Positions 8,612 through 17,499 of a stretch of DNA of 61,420 nt are shown here, in pieces. Within the stretch, counting starts at the first letter, position 1; each line of letters opens with the position of its first letter. A program made the translations under genes and the position numbers. Below the pieces are notes generated by a model. The model was not told the origin of the DNA. It saw only the letters and a program-made list of their open reading frames with translations, and searched no databases. The stretch comes from Komagataeibacter xylinus (GTDB taxonomy: Bacteria; Pseudomonadota; Alphaproteobacteria; Acetobacterales; Acetobacteraceae), in NCBI RefSeq assembly GCF_031081985.1, contig NZ_JARWSK010000011.1:1-61420 (forward strand). Reading direction: 5' to 3'.

Positions 8612-9805
8612 ATGCACGATGATGCGCCTCCGCCCGGCCCCGTAACGGATGATGCCACAACCGAACCGCAGGCCGGAACCGGTTTGCAGCCCATCACGGG
8701 CAGGCTCAGGACAACTCCGCTCGATGTACTGGCCGAAATCCTGCTGGGCTGGAAACAGCTGCTGGCAAATGGAATATTGCTGGGCCTGTTCTGGTCCATC
8801 AGTTTGCAGACGCATGATTATCCTCCTTTCGATCATGCCGTAGGCCAGAGGGAATGGGGGGTGGTGATGGAACTGATTGCCCTTGGCGCCCTCCAGCCTG
8901 CAGCGCTGACGTTTACTGTTCTTGTCGCCTCGGGGTGGTTCTGGCGGTGTCTTGTTGTGTACTGTCGGCGCAATGTCCGGCGTGGTACGACCTACGTCCT
9001 CTCTGCCAAGAGCATTTCAGCCCGGGATGCCAATGGATTATATACCGACATTGCATGGGATGATTTCAGGATAATACGTCCGACACGACGCCTTCTGGTC
9101 CTGCGCATGCGGGGCCGGAGCAGGCGGCTTGTCATCACCTGGAACAGTTTCGCCCGGCAGGACGTGTCCCGGGCGAAGGCGCTCGTCCAGATGGTGCGCA
9201 TGCATAAGGCGGCCCCGGTTGCCGCATGCTCCCCTACCGGCACCACGGCTCTCCCGGCACGGTTGGATGCGGAAGAGGATGAAGTGACCGTTCCCCTGTC
9301 GTTCACCAGGGGGGAGCGGTTTTCTATCTTTTTAAAACTTGTTCCCTATGCCGCGCTCATGACTTTGGGGCTGATGCTCATGCTGCATTTGGTTTTAATG
9401 TTCTCGCTAACGGATCGCAGGGCAATTCTGTCCGGTGCAACGGACATGATTGACAGGGTGCGCCTGCTCCTTGGCCTTGATCCACAGACCCTCTGCATCA
9501 ATGCGGGTAGTGTCGTTCTCAGTATTGTATTCCTGTTTGTAAACTACCTGCGTCAGATCAAGGCACAGCCCATGTCAAGGGTGCGGATTGATGCGCAGGG
9601 CATCAGGTTGCTGGACATGGACCAGGACACCGTAAGGTTTTTTACCCCGTGGACGGTCGTGCGCATCATCTCGACTCCGCGCTTTTTGGAGGTAAAGCAG
9701 GGAAAACGGATGTCCTTTTGTTATCCATGGCGTCTCTTCAGCCCGCAGGACCGGGCGCGCATACTGGCCTGGGCCGCGCAGGCCAGAGGCGTGGCGCAGC
9801 CCTGA
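8612..9805 (+). CDS. Membrane protein with two YcxB-like modules
   Basis: A 397-aa protein with an internal duplication. Each half has two membrane segments (about 50-65 and 90-117; 242-266 and 296-313) followed by a soluble domain (about 122-198 and 313-395). The soluble domains align: both have an A-x-G or A-x-S-I strand, a D(M)..G/D turn, an IAWDDF or TPWTVV segment, an arginine-rich strand, and WNSFARQD or WRLFSPQD near the end. This is the pattern of YcxB-like domains, a family of unknown function. The ribosome site AGGGGTG precedes the ATG. The family assignment is by pattern only. Confidence 0.7.
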   Translation: MHDDAPPPGPVTDDATTEPQAGTGLQPITGRLRTTPLDVLAEILLGWKQLLANGILLGLFWSISLQTHDYPPFDHAVGQREWGVVMELIALGALQPAALTFTVLVASGWFWRCLVVYCRRNVRRGTTYVLSAKSISARDANGLYTDIAWDDFRIIRPTRRLLVLRMRGRSRRLVITWNSFARQDVSRAKALVQMVRMHKAAPVAACSPTGTTALPARLDAEEDEVTVPLSFTRGERFSIFLKLVPYAALMTLGLMLMLHLVLMFSLTDRRAILSGATDMIDRVRLLLGLDPQTLCINAGSVVLSIVFLFVNYLRQIKAQPMSRVRIDAQGIRLLDMDQDTVRFFTPWTVVRIISTPRFLEVKQGKRMSFCYPWRLFSPQDRARILAWAAQARGVAQP

Positions 9806-9859
9806 AACGCCCTGCCATTTACTGCAGGGGCGGCGCATCATGATCGAGGGGCAGTTGCC

Positions 9860-10396
9860 ATGACCTTTTCCATCCGCCCGGCCCGGCCTGAAGAGGCAGG
9901 TCTCCTGCCCGCTATCGAGCGCTCTGCCGCAAAAGCCTTTCTGGCCGTGCCCGCACTGGCCTGGCTGGCACAGGCTGACGGGTTGCCACCTGCCGTGCAT
10001 GCAGGCTGCATTGCCCACGGCCTGTGCTGGGTTGCAGTGGATGGTCGGGATCAGCCCGTTGGTTTCTTAAGCGCGCGGCAATATGGCGCTGACCTGCATG
10101 TGCTTGAAATATCGGTCGCACATCCGGCGCAGGGCAGGGGGCTGGGGCGGAGCCTGCTGGCGGCCGCCCATGAGGGTGCTGCACGCCTGCCGGGTCTTGC
10201 CCGCATCACACTGACCACATTCCGCACTGTTGGATGGAACGGGCCCTTTTATGCGCGGGCAGGTTTCCGGCTGCTCCCGCCTGCTGCACAGGATGCACGT
10301 CTGGCAGGCCTGTTGCGTGATGAGGAAGCTGGTGGTTTTCCCCCAGGTTCCCGCTGCGCCATGGTGCGTGACGTGATCCTTGCGGGCGGGACCTGA
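9860..10396 (+). CDS. GNAT family N-acetyltransferase
   Basis: A 178-aa GNAT-fold protein. The N-terminus FSIRPARPEEAGLLPAIERS is the usual first strand and helix. Residues 90-110 carry the acetyl-CoA site: ISVAHPAQGRGLGRSLLAAA contains the Q/RxxGxG/A signature. A TFRTVGWNGPFYARAGF segment follows, typical of the splayed last strands. Substrate unknown. It starts 55 bp after the YcxB-like gene on the same strand and may be co-transcribed. Convergent with amtB across a bidirectional terminator. Confidence 0.9.
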   Translation: MTFSIRPARPEEAGLLPAIERSAAKAFLAVPALAWLAQADGLPPAVHAGCIAHGLCWVAVDGRDQPVGFLSARQYGADLHVLEISVAHPAQGRGLGRSLLAAAHEGAARLPGLARITLTTFRTVGWNGPFYARAGFRLLPPAAQDARLAGLLRDEEAGGFPPGSRCAMVRDVILAGGT

Positions 10397-10433
10397 AAAC
10401 CGGTTTGGGGCACTGGCCGTGCGCAGGGGCCAG

Positions 10434-10466
10434 AAAAAAAGGGCGGCCCCGCAAGGCCGCCCTTTT
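10434..10466. terminator. Bidirectional Rho-independent terminator
   Basis: The stem GGGCGGCC/GGCCGCCC (10441-10448 and 10455-10462) with loop CCGCAA is flanked by seven A on the left and four T on the right. It can terminate both the acetyltransferase gene and the convergent glnK-amtB operon. Confidence 0.85.
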
Positions 10467-10493
10467 CCGTCATGTTGCATGCAGGCAGTCAGG

Positions 10494-11870
10494 TCAGGAA
10501 TTGATCCGCTCGCCATGCAGGCTCATGTCCAGGCCTTCCATTTCCTCATCGCGGCTCACGCGCAGGCCGATGGTCAGGTCAATGGCCTTGAGCAGGATGA
10601 AGGTCAGCACCGCGCACCACATCACGGTAATGCCGACCGATTCCGCCTGGGCGATGAACTGGTGGAACGACCCGCTCACGCCCTCGGGGCTGGCATCGGT
10701 GGCTGAAAGCGGACCATAGGCGAACACGCCGGTCAGCAGCGCGCCCACAATGCCGCCAATGCCATGCACGCCAAAGGCATCGAGGCTGTCGTCATAGCCC
10801 ATCATGTGCTTGAGCCCCGTGGCGCCCCAGAAGCAGACCACGCCAGCAATCAGCCCGATCATCAGCGCCCCGCCGGGCAGCACGAAGCCCGCTGCGGGCG
10901 TAATGGCCACCAGGCCACCCACGGCACCCGAGATGATGCCCAGCACGGTCGGCTTGCCGGTCTTGATCCATTCGGCGCACATCCACGACACGCCAGCGGC
11001 GGCGGCGGCAATCTGGGTGGTGGCCATAGCCATGCCCGCGCGCCCGTTGGCCCCGCCTGCGGAGCCTGCGTTGAAGCCGAACCAGCCCACCCACAGCAGG
11101 GATGCGCCAATGATGGCATAGGTCAGGTTATAGGGAGAGAGATCGTCCTCCCCATAGCCCTTGCGCCGGCCCATCACCAGGGCTGCCACAAGGCCTGCGA
11201 TACCTGCGTTGATATGCACCACCGTGCCACCGGCGAAGTCGATCGCGCCGATCTTGGCGGCCACCCAGCCATCCGGACCCCACACCCAGTGGGCCACGGG
11301 CACGTACACGATCAGCGACCAGATGATGGTGAACACGCACAGCGCGCTGAACTTCATGCGTTCGGCAAACGCGCCGGTAATCAGCGCGGGCGTGATGATG
11401 GCGAAGGTCATCTGGAAGGTCATCCAGACACTTTCGGGAATGGTCATGGTCGTGGCGGCCGACGTGCCTGCGGCCATGGTGAAGGCCACGTCACTGCCCT
11501 TGCTGATGCCCGCGCCCAGCCCGTTGAGCATGACGCGCGACAGCCCGCCAATGAAGGCGTTGCCCGATGTAAAGGTCAGGCTGTAGCCCAGCACCATCCA
11601 CACCACGGTCATGATGCAGCAGATGGCAAAGGACTGCATGAGGGTGGCGAGCACGTTCTTCTTGCGCACCATGCCTGCATAGAACAGCGCAAGGCCGGGG
11701 ATGGTCATCATCAGCACGAGCGCGGTGCTGACCAGCATCCAGGCGGTATCGCCCGTGTCGATGGCGGGGGGGGCATCGGCCGCCATGGCGGGCATGCTGG
11801 CCATCGACGCGCCAAAAGCTGCCGCCGCCAGCCCGGCATGGCGGGCGCTTTTGCCAATCTTCGTGATCAC
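10494..11870 (-). CDS. amtB: Ammonium transporter AmtB
   Basis: A 458-aa Amt/Rh-family ammonium channel. An N-terminal signal-like segment (about residues 14-30) precedes eleven expected membrane helices. Family signatures include PGLALFYAGMVRKKNVL, DFAGGTVVHINAGIAGLVAA with one conserved pore histidine, and DAFGVHGIGGIVGALLTGVF with the second. The ATG overlaps the glnK stop by 4 bp, so the two proteins are translationally coupled. GlnK plugs AmtB when nitrogen is plentiful. Confidence 0.97.
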   Translation of the reverse strand: MITKIGKSARHAGLAAAAFGASMASMPAMAADAPPAIDTGDTAWMLVSTALVLMMTIPGLALFYAGMVRKKNVLATLMQSFAICCIMTVVWMVLGYSLTFTSGNAFIGGLSRVMLNGLGAGISKGSDVAFTMAAGTSAATTMTIPESVWMTFQMTFAIITPALITGAFAERMKFSALCVFTIIWSLIVYVPVAHWVWGPDGWVAAKIGAIDFAGGTVVHINAGIAGLVAALVMGRRKGYGEDDLSPYNLTYAIIGASLLWVGWFGFNAGSAGGANGRAGMAMATTQIAAAAAGVSWMCAEWIKTGKPTVLGIISGAVGGLVAITPAAGFVLPGGALMIGLIAGVVCFWGATGLKHMMGYDDSLDAFGVHGIGGIVGALLTGVFAYGPLSATDASPEGVSGSFHQFIAQAESVGITVMWCAVLTFILLKAIDLTIGLRVSRDEEMEGLDMSLHGERINS

Positions 11871-12205
11871 AGCGCGTTTTCTCCGGTTTCCTGTGTCCTG
11901 ATCCGTATGGCTTGCTGCAGGTCGAGAACGAAAATCTTGCCATCACCGATCTTGCCCGTGCATGACGCGGACTGGATGACTTCCACCACCTTGTCGCACT
12001 GCGCGTCGGGCACCGCGATTTCGAGCTTGATCTTGGGCAGGAACTGGATGTTGTATTCGGCACCGCGATAGATTTCGGTCTGGCCTTTCTGGCGGCCATA
12101 TCCCTTCACCTCGGTTGCGGTCAGGGCATCGACCCCGATGGAATGCAACCCTTCGCGTACCTCATCGAGCTTGAACGGCTTGATGATGGCAATAACGAAT
12201 TTCAT
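11867..12205 (-). CDS. glnK: PII nitrogen regulatory protein GlnK
   Basis: A 112-aa PII signal protein. I take M at 12205 as start because MKFVIAIIKPFKLDEVREGL is the invariant PII N-terminus; the open frame extends upstream to 12280 without family support. The T-loop KGQTEIYRGAEYN places the uridylylation target at Tyr51, and the B-loop TGKIGDGKIFV is intact. It senses 2-oxoglutarate and ATP/ADP and regulates AmtB. I looked for a clear sigma-54 promoter upstream and did not find one. Confidence 0.97.
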   Translation of the reverse strand: MKFVIAIIKPFKLDEVREGLHSIGVDALTATEVKGYGRQKGQTEIYRGAEYNIQFLPKIKLEIAVPDAQCDKVVEVIQSASCTGKIGDGKIFVLDLQQAIRIRTQETGENAL

Positions 12206-12484
12206 CTCGTCCCCTTCCTGGCGTGCCCCTGAAACACCACCTGCTATGGCTACTGTTCCGTACACGCAACCATATCGCAAAGCAATGTGGAGTTGCTAGC
12301 GCCTTTCAGCATCGTTGTGCAGGGGGTAGGTGTTGCCATTATCGGTGTGGCGTGTTCGCCATTTCTGACCTGTGGCACACGGGCGGTTGTGCAGGGCCGT
12401 CAATACCTTGGGCCAATCCGTGGCAATAGGCCAGCGCAGCATGCCAGCGCGCATGATCCCGCCCTGCGCGCGTGTTAAACCGGC

Positions 12485-13855
12485 TTGGCGCGCCCCGGCT
12501 TATCCGGCATATCCCATGCCATCATGACCCAACCTGCTCCCGCCCAAGCGCCCCGTGGCGCGCCCACCGCATGGCCGGTCATGGCCATGGCGGTCATTGC
12601 CACCGGTTTCCTGTCGGGTGTGGGGGGCACGGTGCTGTCCGTGCTGCTGCACATGATCCAGCATGCAGCCTATGGCTATGGCCAGCCCGGTGGGCCGCAT
12701 ACCTTCGTGCAGGGCGTAAGTGCCGCGCCAGCGTGGCGCCGGGTGGCGGCCCTGTGCGCTGCTGGCGTGGTGGCGGGCGTGGGCTGGTGGGCGCTGGGGC
12801 GTTTTGGCAGGCCGCTGGTCAGCATTGCGGCGGCCGTGGGCAAGACGGGACTGGGCAAGCCCATGCCCGCGCTGTCCACCACGGTGCATGTGCTGCTCCA
12901 GATCGTGACGGTGGCCCTTGGCTCGCCGCTTGGCCGCGAGGTTGCCCCGCGTGAACTCGGCGCGGTGCTGGCCACCGGCACCGGTCGCGTGCTGGGGCTT
13001 GCGCCTGATGACCGGCGCATCATCATCGCCTGTGGCGCGGGGGCCGGGCTTTCCGCCGTCTATAACGTGCCGCTGGGTGGGGCGCTGTTCATCCTCGAAG
13101 TGCTGCTCGGCACGGTGGGGCAGCGCGCGGTGCTGTGCGCGGTGGGCGCGTCCGCCATCGGGGCATTCGTGCCGTGGGCGGTGCTGGGCAACCTGCACCA
13201 GTATGACATCGGGCCGATGGCGGTCACGGCCCCCGTGGTGCTGTGGGCGCTGTGCGCGGGGCCGGTCATTGGCGTGGGCGCGCAACTGGCCAAACGGCTG
13301 ATGGCCGTGGTGCAGAACCGGGCGGCGCGGGGTGGGGCGCGCATTGCGTGGTGCCTTGTGGTGTTTCCGTTGCTGGGCGTGCTGTCATGCTTCTACCCGC
13401 AACTGCCGGGCAACGGGCGCGGGCCCATGCAGCTTGCGCTGTCGGCACAACTGGGCACGCAGCTGGCCGCCACCGTGCTGGTGCTCAAGATATTGGTCAT
13501 CATGGGGGCGTTGCGGGCCGGGGCCGCGGGCGGGCTGCTCACGCCCAGCCTGACCATGGGCGCGCTGCTGGCCACCGTGCTGGCGGGGGGGTGGAATGCC
13601 TGCCTGCCCATGGTGGATGTGGGCACGGTGGCGCTGCTCGGTGGCATCGCCTTTCTGGGCACGTTCATGGCCATGCCGCTCACCGCGCTGGCGCTGGGCC
13701 TTGAGTTCACCCATGTGGGGCATGACATGTGGATCCCGGCCTTCCTCACGCTGGCAGGGGCGCTGCTGGCCTTCCGGGTGTGTGCGAAGGTTGGCCAGCC
13801 GCCTGCCGCCCAGACCCAGCCTGCTGCGCCGGGCAGCATGTCGGCACGGTCGTGA
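12485..13855 (+). CDS. ClC-type voltage-gated chloride channel/transporter
   Basis: A 456-aa ClC-family membrane protein with about ten hydrophobic segments. The filter-region motifs are present but variant: GSPLGREVAPRELGA stands where the family has GREGP, keeping the gating-type glutamate, and GAAGGLLTPSLTMGA matches the GxFxP region. YNVPLGGALFILEVLLG matches the helix after the first motif. Start uncertain: ATG at 12524 (MTQPAPAQAPRG) is an alternative. It may move chloride or exchange it for protons, which would matter for acid tolerance; this is an inference. Confidence 0.85.
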   Translation: MARPGLSGISHAIMTQPAPAQAPRGAPTAWPVMAMAVIATGFLSGVGGTVLSVLLHMIQHAAYGYGQPGGPHTFVQGVSAAPAWRRVAALCAAGVVAGVGWWALGRFGRPLVSIAAAVGKTGLGKPMPALSTTVHVLLQIVTVALGSPLGREVAPRELGAVLATGTGRVLGLAPDDRRIIIACGAGAGLSAVYNVPLGGALFILEVLLGTVGQRAVLCAVGASAIGAFVPWAVLGNLHQYDIGPMAVTAPVVLWALCAGPVIGVGAQLAKRLMAVVQNRAARGGARIAWCLVVFPLLGVLSCFYPQLPGNGRGPMQLALSAQLGTQLAATVLVLKILVIMGALRAGAAGGLLTPSLTMGALLATVLAGGWNACLPMVDVGTVALLGGIAFLGTFMAMPLTALALGLEFTHVGHDMWIPAFLTLAGALLAFRVCAKVGQPPAAQTQPAAPGSMSARS

Positions 13856-13869
13856 AATACGGCAGGACG

Positions 13870-13930
13870 AAAAGTTTTCGGGCGCCGTCTTTTTTCGAAG
13901 CTTGTTGAAAAAAGCTTCACCCAAAACTTC
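13870..13930 (+). repeat. Copy of dispersed palindromic element
   Basis: AAAAGTTTTCGGGCGCCGTC, TTTTTTCGAAGCTTGTTG and AAAAAAGCTTCACCCAAAAC make up this copy. The outer arms AAGTTTTCGGG and CACCCAAAACTT are complementary apart from one base, and GAAGCTT/AAGCTTC forms the inner hairpin. It starts 14 bp after the ClC stop. Confidence 0.75.
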
Positions 13931-13950
13931 TCACTGCATCAGGGGCCGCA

Positions 13951-13987
13951 AAAAAGGCGGCACCGTCGCCGATGCCGCCTTCTTTTT
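13951..13987 (+). terminator. Rho-independent terminator after ClC gene
   Basis: The stem GGCGGCA/TGCCGCC (13956-13962 and 13973-13979) is preceded by AAAAA and followed by TTCTTTTT, so it could work in both directions. It separates the ClC gene from the convergent small gene at 14104-14280. Confidence 0.75.
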
Positions 13988-14103
13988 CTGAGAACAGTCG
14001 CTGTTTCAACGAACCGTCAGCGTCCTTCATTCCATGCGCAGGGGCCTGCCACAACAGGCACGCCCTCACGTCTGGCTGATGTCACGCCATTGTGGCTTTG
14101 GGC

Positions 14104-14280
14104 CTATTTCTCGGCAAACGGGTCGAAGTCGCCATCGTTCTCGCGCACGCTCCACCAGCCTTTGTTCCAGTCCTCATAGGCGGGCAGGGTTTCATCGAAC
14201 GGGTTTTCGATCAGCGGCTCGCCCTTGGTGGCGGCTGCCTTGCCCTGTGCAAAGGCGTCGGGCGGGGTCTGGTCGGTCAT
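14104..14280 (-). CDS. Small Rmf/CrpP-like protein
   Basis: A 58-codon gene, MTDQTPPDAFAQGKAAATKG followed by EPLIENPFDETLPAYEDW, NKGWWSVRENDGDFDPFAEK and a TAG stop. AGGAAC lies just upstream of the ATG. The pattern AxxxGxxAxxxG, then NPF, then YEDWNKGWW matches the ribosome modulation factor / CrpP-like small-protein fold, where the WxxGW helix is the hallmark. The acidic C-terminus is unusual for a ribosome-binding Rmf. The role could be ribosome hibernation or something else; the family call is by pattern only. Confidence 0.7.
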   Translation of the reverse strand: MTDQTPPDAFAQGKAAATKGEPLIENPFDETLPAYEDWNKGWWSVRENDGDFDPFAEK

Positions 14281-14530
14281 GTCGGGTTCCTGACTTGTGT
14301 GCCTGGCAATGCGGCAGGCTTACACCATGCGCCTGCTTCCCGCAGCCCCGCATGGCGGAAGGGGGTAATGCGCTGGGCGCAGGTGTTGGGGGCGCGATTG
14401 TGCCGGTACAGCCATACATCGTAGGATACGTGACCGCCCCTGTGCGTTATGGGATAAGGGCGTTGGCACGGGCGCGTTTACGCCCGCCCGGACTGACATC
14501 CGTCAAGAGATTTAGGGAAGAACGACACAT

Positions 14531-15121
14531 ATGAACGTGAAGCTGTTTGCATCGCGCCGCGTGGCGCTGGCGCTGGCCGGCGTGGTTGCGGGCGCGTGCG
14601 CTGCCGCAATGCCCGCCATGGCGCAGGCCCCGGTCATCGTGGGCAACCAGACGGCGACCGCCACGGTCGAGAGCGTGGACCACGAGGCGGGCATGATCCT
14701 GCTGCGCGACAAGGCGGGCAACCTCGACACCGTGCGCGTCGACCCCGACCTGCGCGCCAAGCTGCCGGTGCTCAACCCCGGTGACAAGATCGGCCTGCGC
14801 ATTGTCCGCACCATCGATGCCGCCATTGCGCCGCCGGGCGCGCCGCTGCCGGAATCGACGGAGAACGCCGCTGGCACCCGCACCGGCCCGCACCCGCATG
14901 GCATGATGGTGTCCTTCAAGCGCGAGCGCGTGAAGGTGACCGGCGTGGACACCACGCGCAACCAGGTCGTGTTTGTCGATCCCGATGACATCACCCGCGT
15001 GGTGCTGGTGCGCCAGAAGGCGATGCAGGACTTCCTGAAAACTCTCAAGCCCGGCGATGAAGTCGACACCACGGTCATGGATGCGGTGTCGTTCTCGGTG
15101 CTCAGCCGACTTCCGTCCTGA
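14531..15121 (+). CDS. Exported periplasmic protein of unknown function
   Basis: A 196-aa protein with a signal peptide (MNVKLFASRRVALALAGVVA, cleavage near AMAQA). The mature part is beta-rich: TATATVESVDHEAGMILLRD and later RVKVTGVDTTRNQVVFVDPD look like two copies of a small barrel repeat (about residues 40-75 and 130-165), each followed by a short L-x-x-L-x-PGD turn (LPVLNPGDK, LKTLKPGDE). I do not recognise a named family. Its 3' end overlaps the convergent FUSC gene by 20 bp. Confidence 0.8.
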   Translation: MNVKLFASRRVALALAGVVAGACAAAMPAMAQAPVIVGNQTATATVESVDHEAGMILLRDKAGNLDTVRVDPDLRAKLPVLNPGDKIGLRIVRTIDAAIAPPGAPLPESTENAAGTRTGPHPHGMMVSFKRERVKVTGVDTTRNQVVFVDPDDITRVVLVRQKAMQDFLKTLKPGDEVDTTVMDAVSFSVLSRLPS

Positions 15122-17258
15122 CGGCGGCCAGCGGCGGCCTGTGGGCGGCGGGATAGTCCTCCGCCCATTGCAGCGGGCCGCGCTGGTCCAGAAAACCGGG
15201 TATATCCTCTATGATCCGCGCCGCCTGCTCAAGGCAGGCCATGGCCTCGACCTGGGCTGCGGGGCGCAGGGTCAGGGCATCGGGCGGGCAGAGTATGGTC
15301 GCCGCCCGCCGCAGGCTGGCCGCCGTGAGCAGCGGGTTGTGCGTCAGTTCGCTAAAGGTGCCCAGCGCATCATAAATCGCCGCCTGCTGCGCACCCATAA
15401 TGTCGGGGCTGCCCGCAATGGTGCGGATGCGCTCGATCAGCCGCCCGAGCGAAAGCGTTGCCAGTGCCGCATCAATATATTCATGCATGCTGGCGGGCCG
15501 GGCGAAAAATGACAGCCGCATGGCCAGGCGGGTGACCTTCTGCAGTTGCAGGTTCTCCCATACCAGCCATTCCTTGCCCTGCCTGCGGCCCGACAGTGCC
15601 AGCCTGCGCAGGCTGCGTGTAAGCGACATGACCAGGCGGGCGGCATCAAGCCGGTGGTTGGGCGGCAAAATCACGCGGAAGGACAGCACCAGCATGATGC
15701 AGCCCATGAACAGCGCCATCCAGCCATTGAACAGGCTGATGTCGTTATAATAATGGATCGGGTTGTTGACCTGTAGCATCACGGTGGCGAACACGCCGTA
15801 ACCAAAGCCGCCCACGCCGAATTTGGGGTGGAACTGCAACCACACGCCCGGCAGCAGCATGATGCACAGCGAGAGCCACAGCAGCGGGTAGCCATCGATC
15901 TGTGGCAGCAGGAAGATGTGGCACAACAGCCCCGCCGGTATGCCCAGCGCCGTGCCCGCCGCCATCATCCCCGCAGCCCGCGAGGCGGAGGGCAGGGTGG
16001 AGAGCAGGCTCGCCGCCGCCACCACGTACAGCATCATGGTCGGCCCCGCCGTCCAGTGCAGCACGTACCAGATCAGCGTGGTCAGCAGCGTGGTCAGTGA
16101 CCCGCGGGCGGCGTTGCGCAGCGCGGTGGGCCATTCCAGATAGGGCTGCAGCCGCAGCCTGCGCCCGGCACTGCCCCGGCGCGAGAGATCCTGCAGCGCC
16201 GTGTCGATCTGGCCGAGCAGGTCCTGGATGTCATCAAGGAACAGCAGCGAGCGGGGCGAATGGGTCGCGCGCGCCTCATCGATCATGATGGTCCGCGCGT
16301 GCTGGATGCGCGCGCAGCCCTGCGTCCATACCGCTTCGAGCGTCTGGTTTTCCGTCAGGTCGAGCAGGGTGTGCAGCATGGCCTCGATCTCGCCATGCAC
16401 GGTGCGGTCCTGCTCGGTATCGGCGGGGGTGATGGTGTGCGGGTGGTACGAGGCCACGATGCCCGAAAGCCGCGCAAGCCCGGCCCTGATCTCGCGCTGG
16501 CGCACGCTGATGTCGTAATTGTCGGCGGCTGCGTATTCCACCGCGTCCGACAGGCGGGCGATGCGGGTGAGCATGGTGGCGCGGCTGTCATGAAACGTGG
16601 TCGGCAGCGCGCGGAACGTGCTGCCGGGCAGGGCATCGGGGTTCTGCGCGGGCACGTTGCTGTAGCCCTGGTGGAAGGCCAGGATGTAGCTGACCGTGTC
16701 ACGGAACAGGGCGTGGATCTGGGTGAACAGCGTGTCCGACCGGCGTGGCGAGGTGACCATGAACACCGCCGCCGTGGTGACAATGCCCACCACCACGGCG
16801 GCAAGGCGCGACATGGCGGAGAGGAAGATGCCATCGGGGTTGTCAAACGCGGGGGCGGAAATGATGACGATGGTGTAGCCCGTCAGCACCGCAGCATAGG
16901 CCCGGAACAGCCGCAGGAAGGTGGCGGCCATGCACGCCAGCCCCACCACCACCGACAGCCCCATGAAATACAGCACCGGCGACTGCACGAACACCGCCAT
17001 CAGCCCCACGCTGATCGTGGCCCCGATGATGGTGCCGATGATGCGCCACACGCTTTTGGAAACCAGCGCCCCCACCGTGGGGTTGGCCACGATCATGACC
17101 GTGGTGACCGAACTCATGGGGGACTGGAGCTGGAACGAGAAGGCCAGGAACAGCGCAATGCCCACCGAAAGCAGTGCGCGCGCGCTGAACGCCGCCGTGG
17201 TGCGGGTGGCGGCCCATTGGGCATCATCGGAGAAAATGCGCTTCAGGCTGGACAACAT
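15102..17258 (-). CDS. FUSC-family membrane transporter (AaeB-like exporter)
   Basis: A 718-aa inner-membrane protein with the FUSC layout: an N-terminal block of about six membrane helices (residues 20-180), a long cytoplasmic segment, a second helix block (about 380-510) and a soluble C-terminus. Family members such as AaeB and YccS export aromatic carboxylic acids or related compounds. I chose M at 17258 (MLSSLKRIFSDDAQW) because GGGAG lies about 12 bp upstream; the frame extends to 17354. It is divergent from marR across a 241-bp region with a strong dyad, so MarR control is likely. Confidence 0.87.
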   Translation of the reverse strand: MLSSLKRIFSDDAQWAATRTTAAFSARALLSVGIALFLAFSFQLQSPMSSVTTVMIVANPTVGALVSKSVWRIIGTIIGATISVGLMAVFVQSPVLYFMGLSVVVGLACMAATFLRLFRAYAAVLTGYTIVIISAPAFDNPDGIFLSAMSRLAAVVVGIVTTAAVFMVTSPRRSDTLFTQIHALFRDTVSYILAFHQGYSNVPAQNPDALPGSTFRALPTTFHDSRATMLTRIARLSDAVEYAAADNYDISVRQREIRAGLARLSGIVASYHPHTITPADTEQDRTVHGEIEAMLHTLLDLTENQTLEAVWTQGCARIQHARTIMIDEARATHSPRSLLFLDDIQDLLGQIDTALQDLSRRGSAGRRLRLQPYLEWPTALRNAARGSLTTLLTTLIWYVLHWTAGPTMMLYVVAAASLLSTLPSASRAAGMMAAGTALGIPAGLLCHIFLLPQIDGYPLLWLSLCIMLLPGVWLQFHPKFGVGGFGYGVFATVMLQVNNPIHYYNDISLFNGWMALFMGCIMLVLSFRVILPPNHRLDAARLVMSLTRSLRRLALSGRRQGKEWLVWENLQLQKVTRLAMRLSFFARPASMHEYIDAALATLSLGRLIERIRTIAGSPDIMGAQQAAIYDALGTFSELTHNPLLTAASLRRAATILCPPDALTLRPAAQVEAMACLEQAARIIEDIPGFLDQRGPLQWAEDYPAAHRPPLAAVRTEVG

Positions 17259-17343
17259 TGGGCGAAAAACTCCCGGCGGCGGCGTAGGGGCTACCTGATA
17301 AACCCGGCGGTGGGAAGGGAAAGGCGCACGAAGCCGGAATTTA

Positions 17344-17370
17344 TTGTATGACAATTAGTGTCATGTCAAT
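17344..17370. promoter_or_regulatory. Candidate MarR operator
   Basis: ATGACAATTAGTGTCAT (17348-17364) has perfect 6-bp arms around 5 bp. The symmetry extends imperfectly outward to ATTG and CAAT. It lies between the divergent FUSC and marR genes in AT-rich DNA, the usual position and style of a MarR operator. Confidence 0.6.
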
Positions 17371-17499
17371 TATATTGATGCTACCGGTTCTGCCGCCGGG
17401 CAGCCATCTCCATAAACGGTCATGATTCCGCGCCGCCCGCGTGCTATCGCGCGGCAGGCGCCGTGGCCGGGGCCTGACCAACCAGCACAGGAAATGCTC

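Noticed and set aside
12206-12484. Possible sigma-54 promoter or NtrC sites upstream of glnK
   Set aside because: I found no convincing TGGCAC-N5-TTGC pair or NtrC dyad in the interval.
13951-13987. Possible further copy of the dispersed palindromic element
   Set aside because: It has the GGCGGC/GCCGCC hairpin but neither outer arm nor AAGCTT module, so an ordinary terminator explains it.
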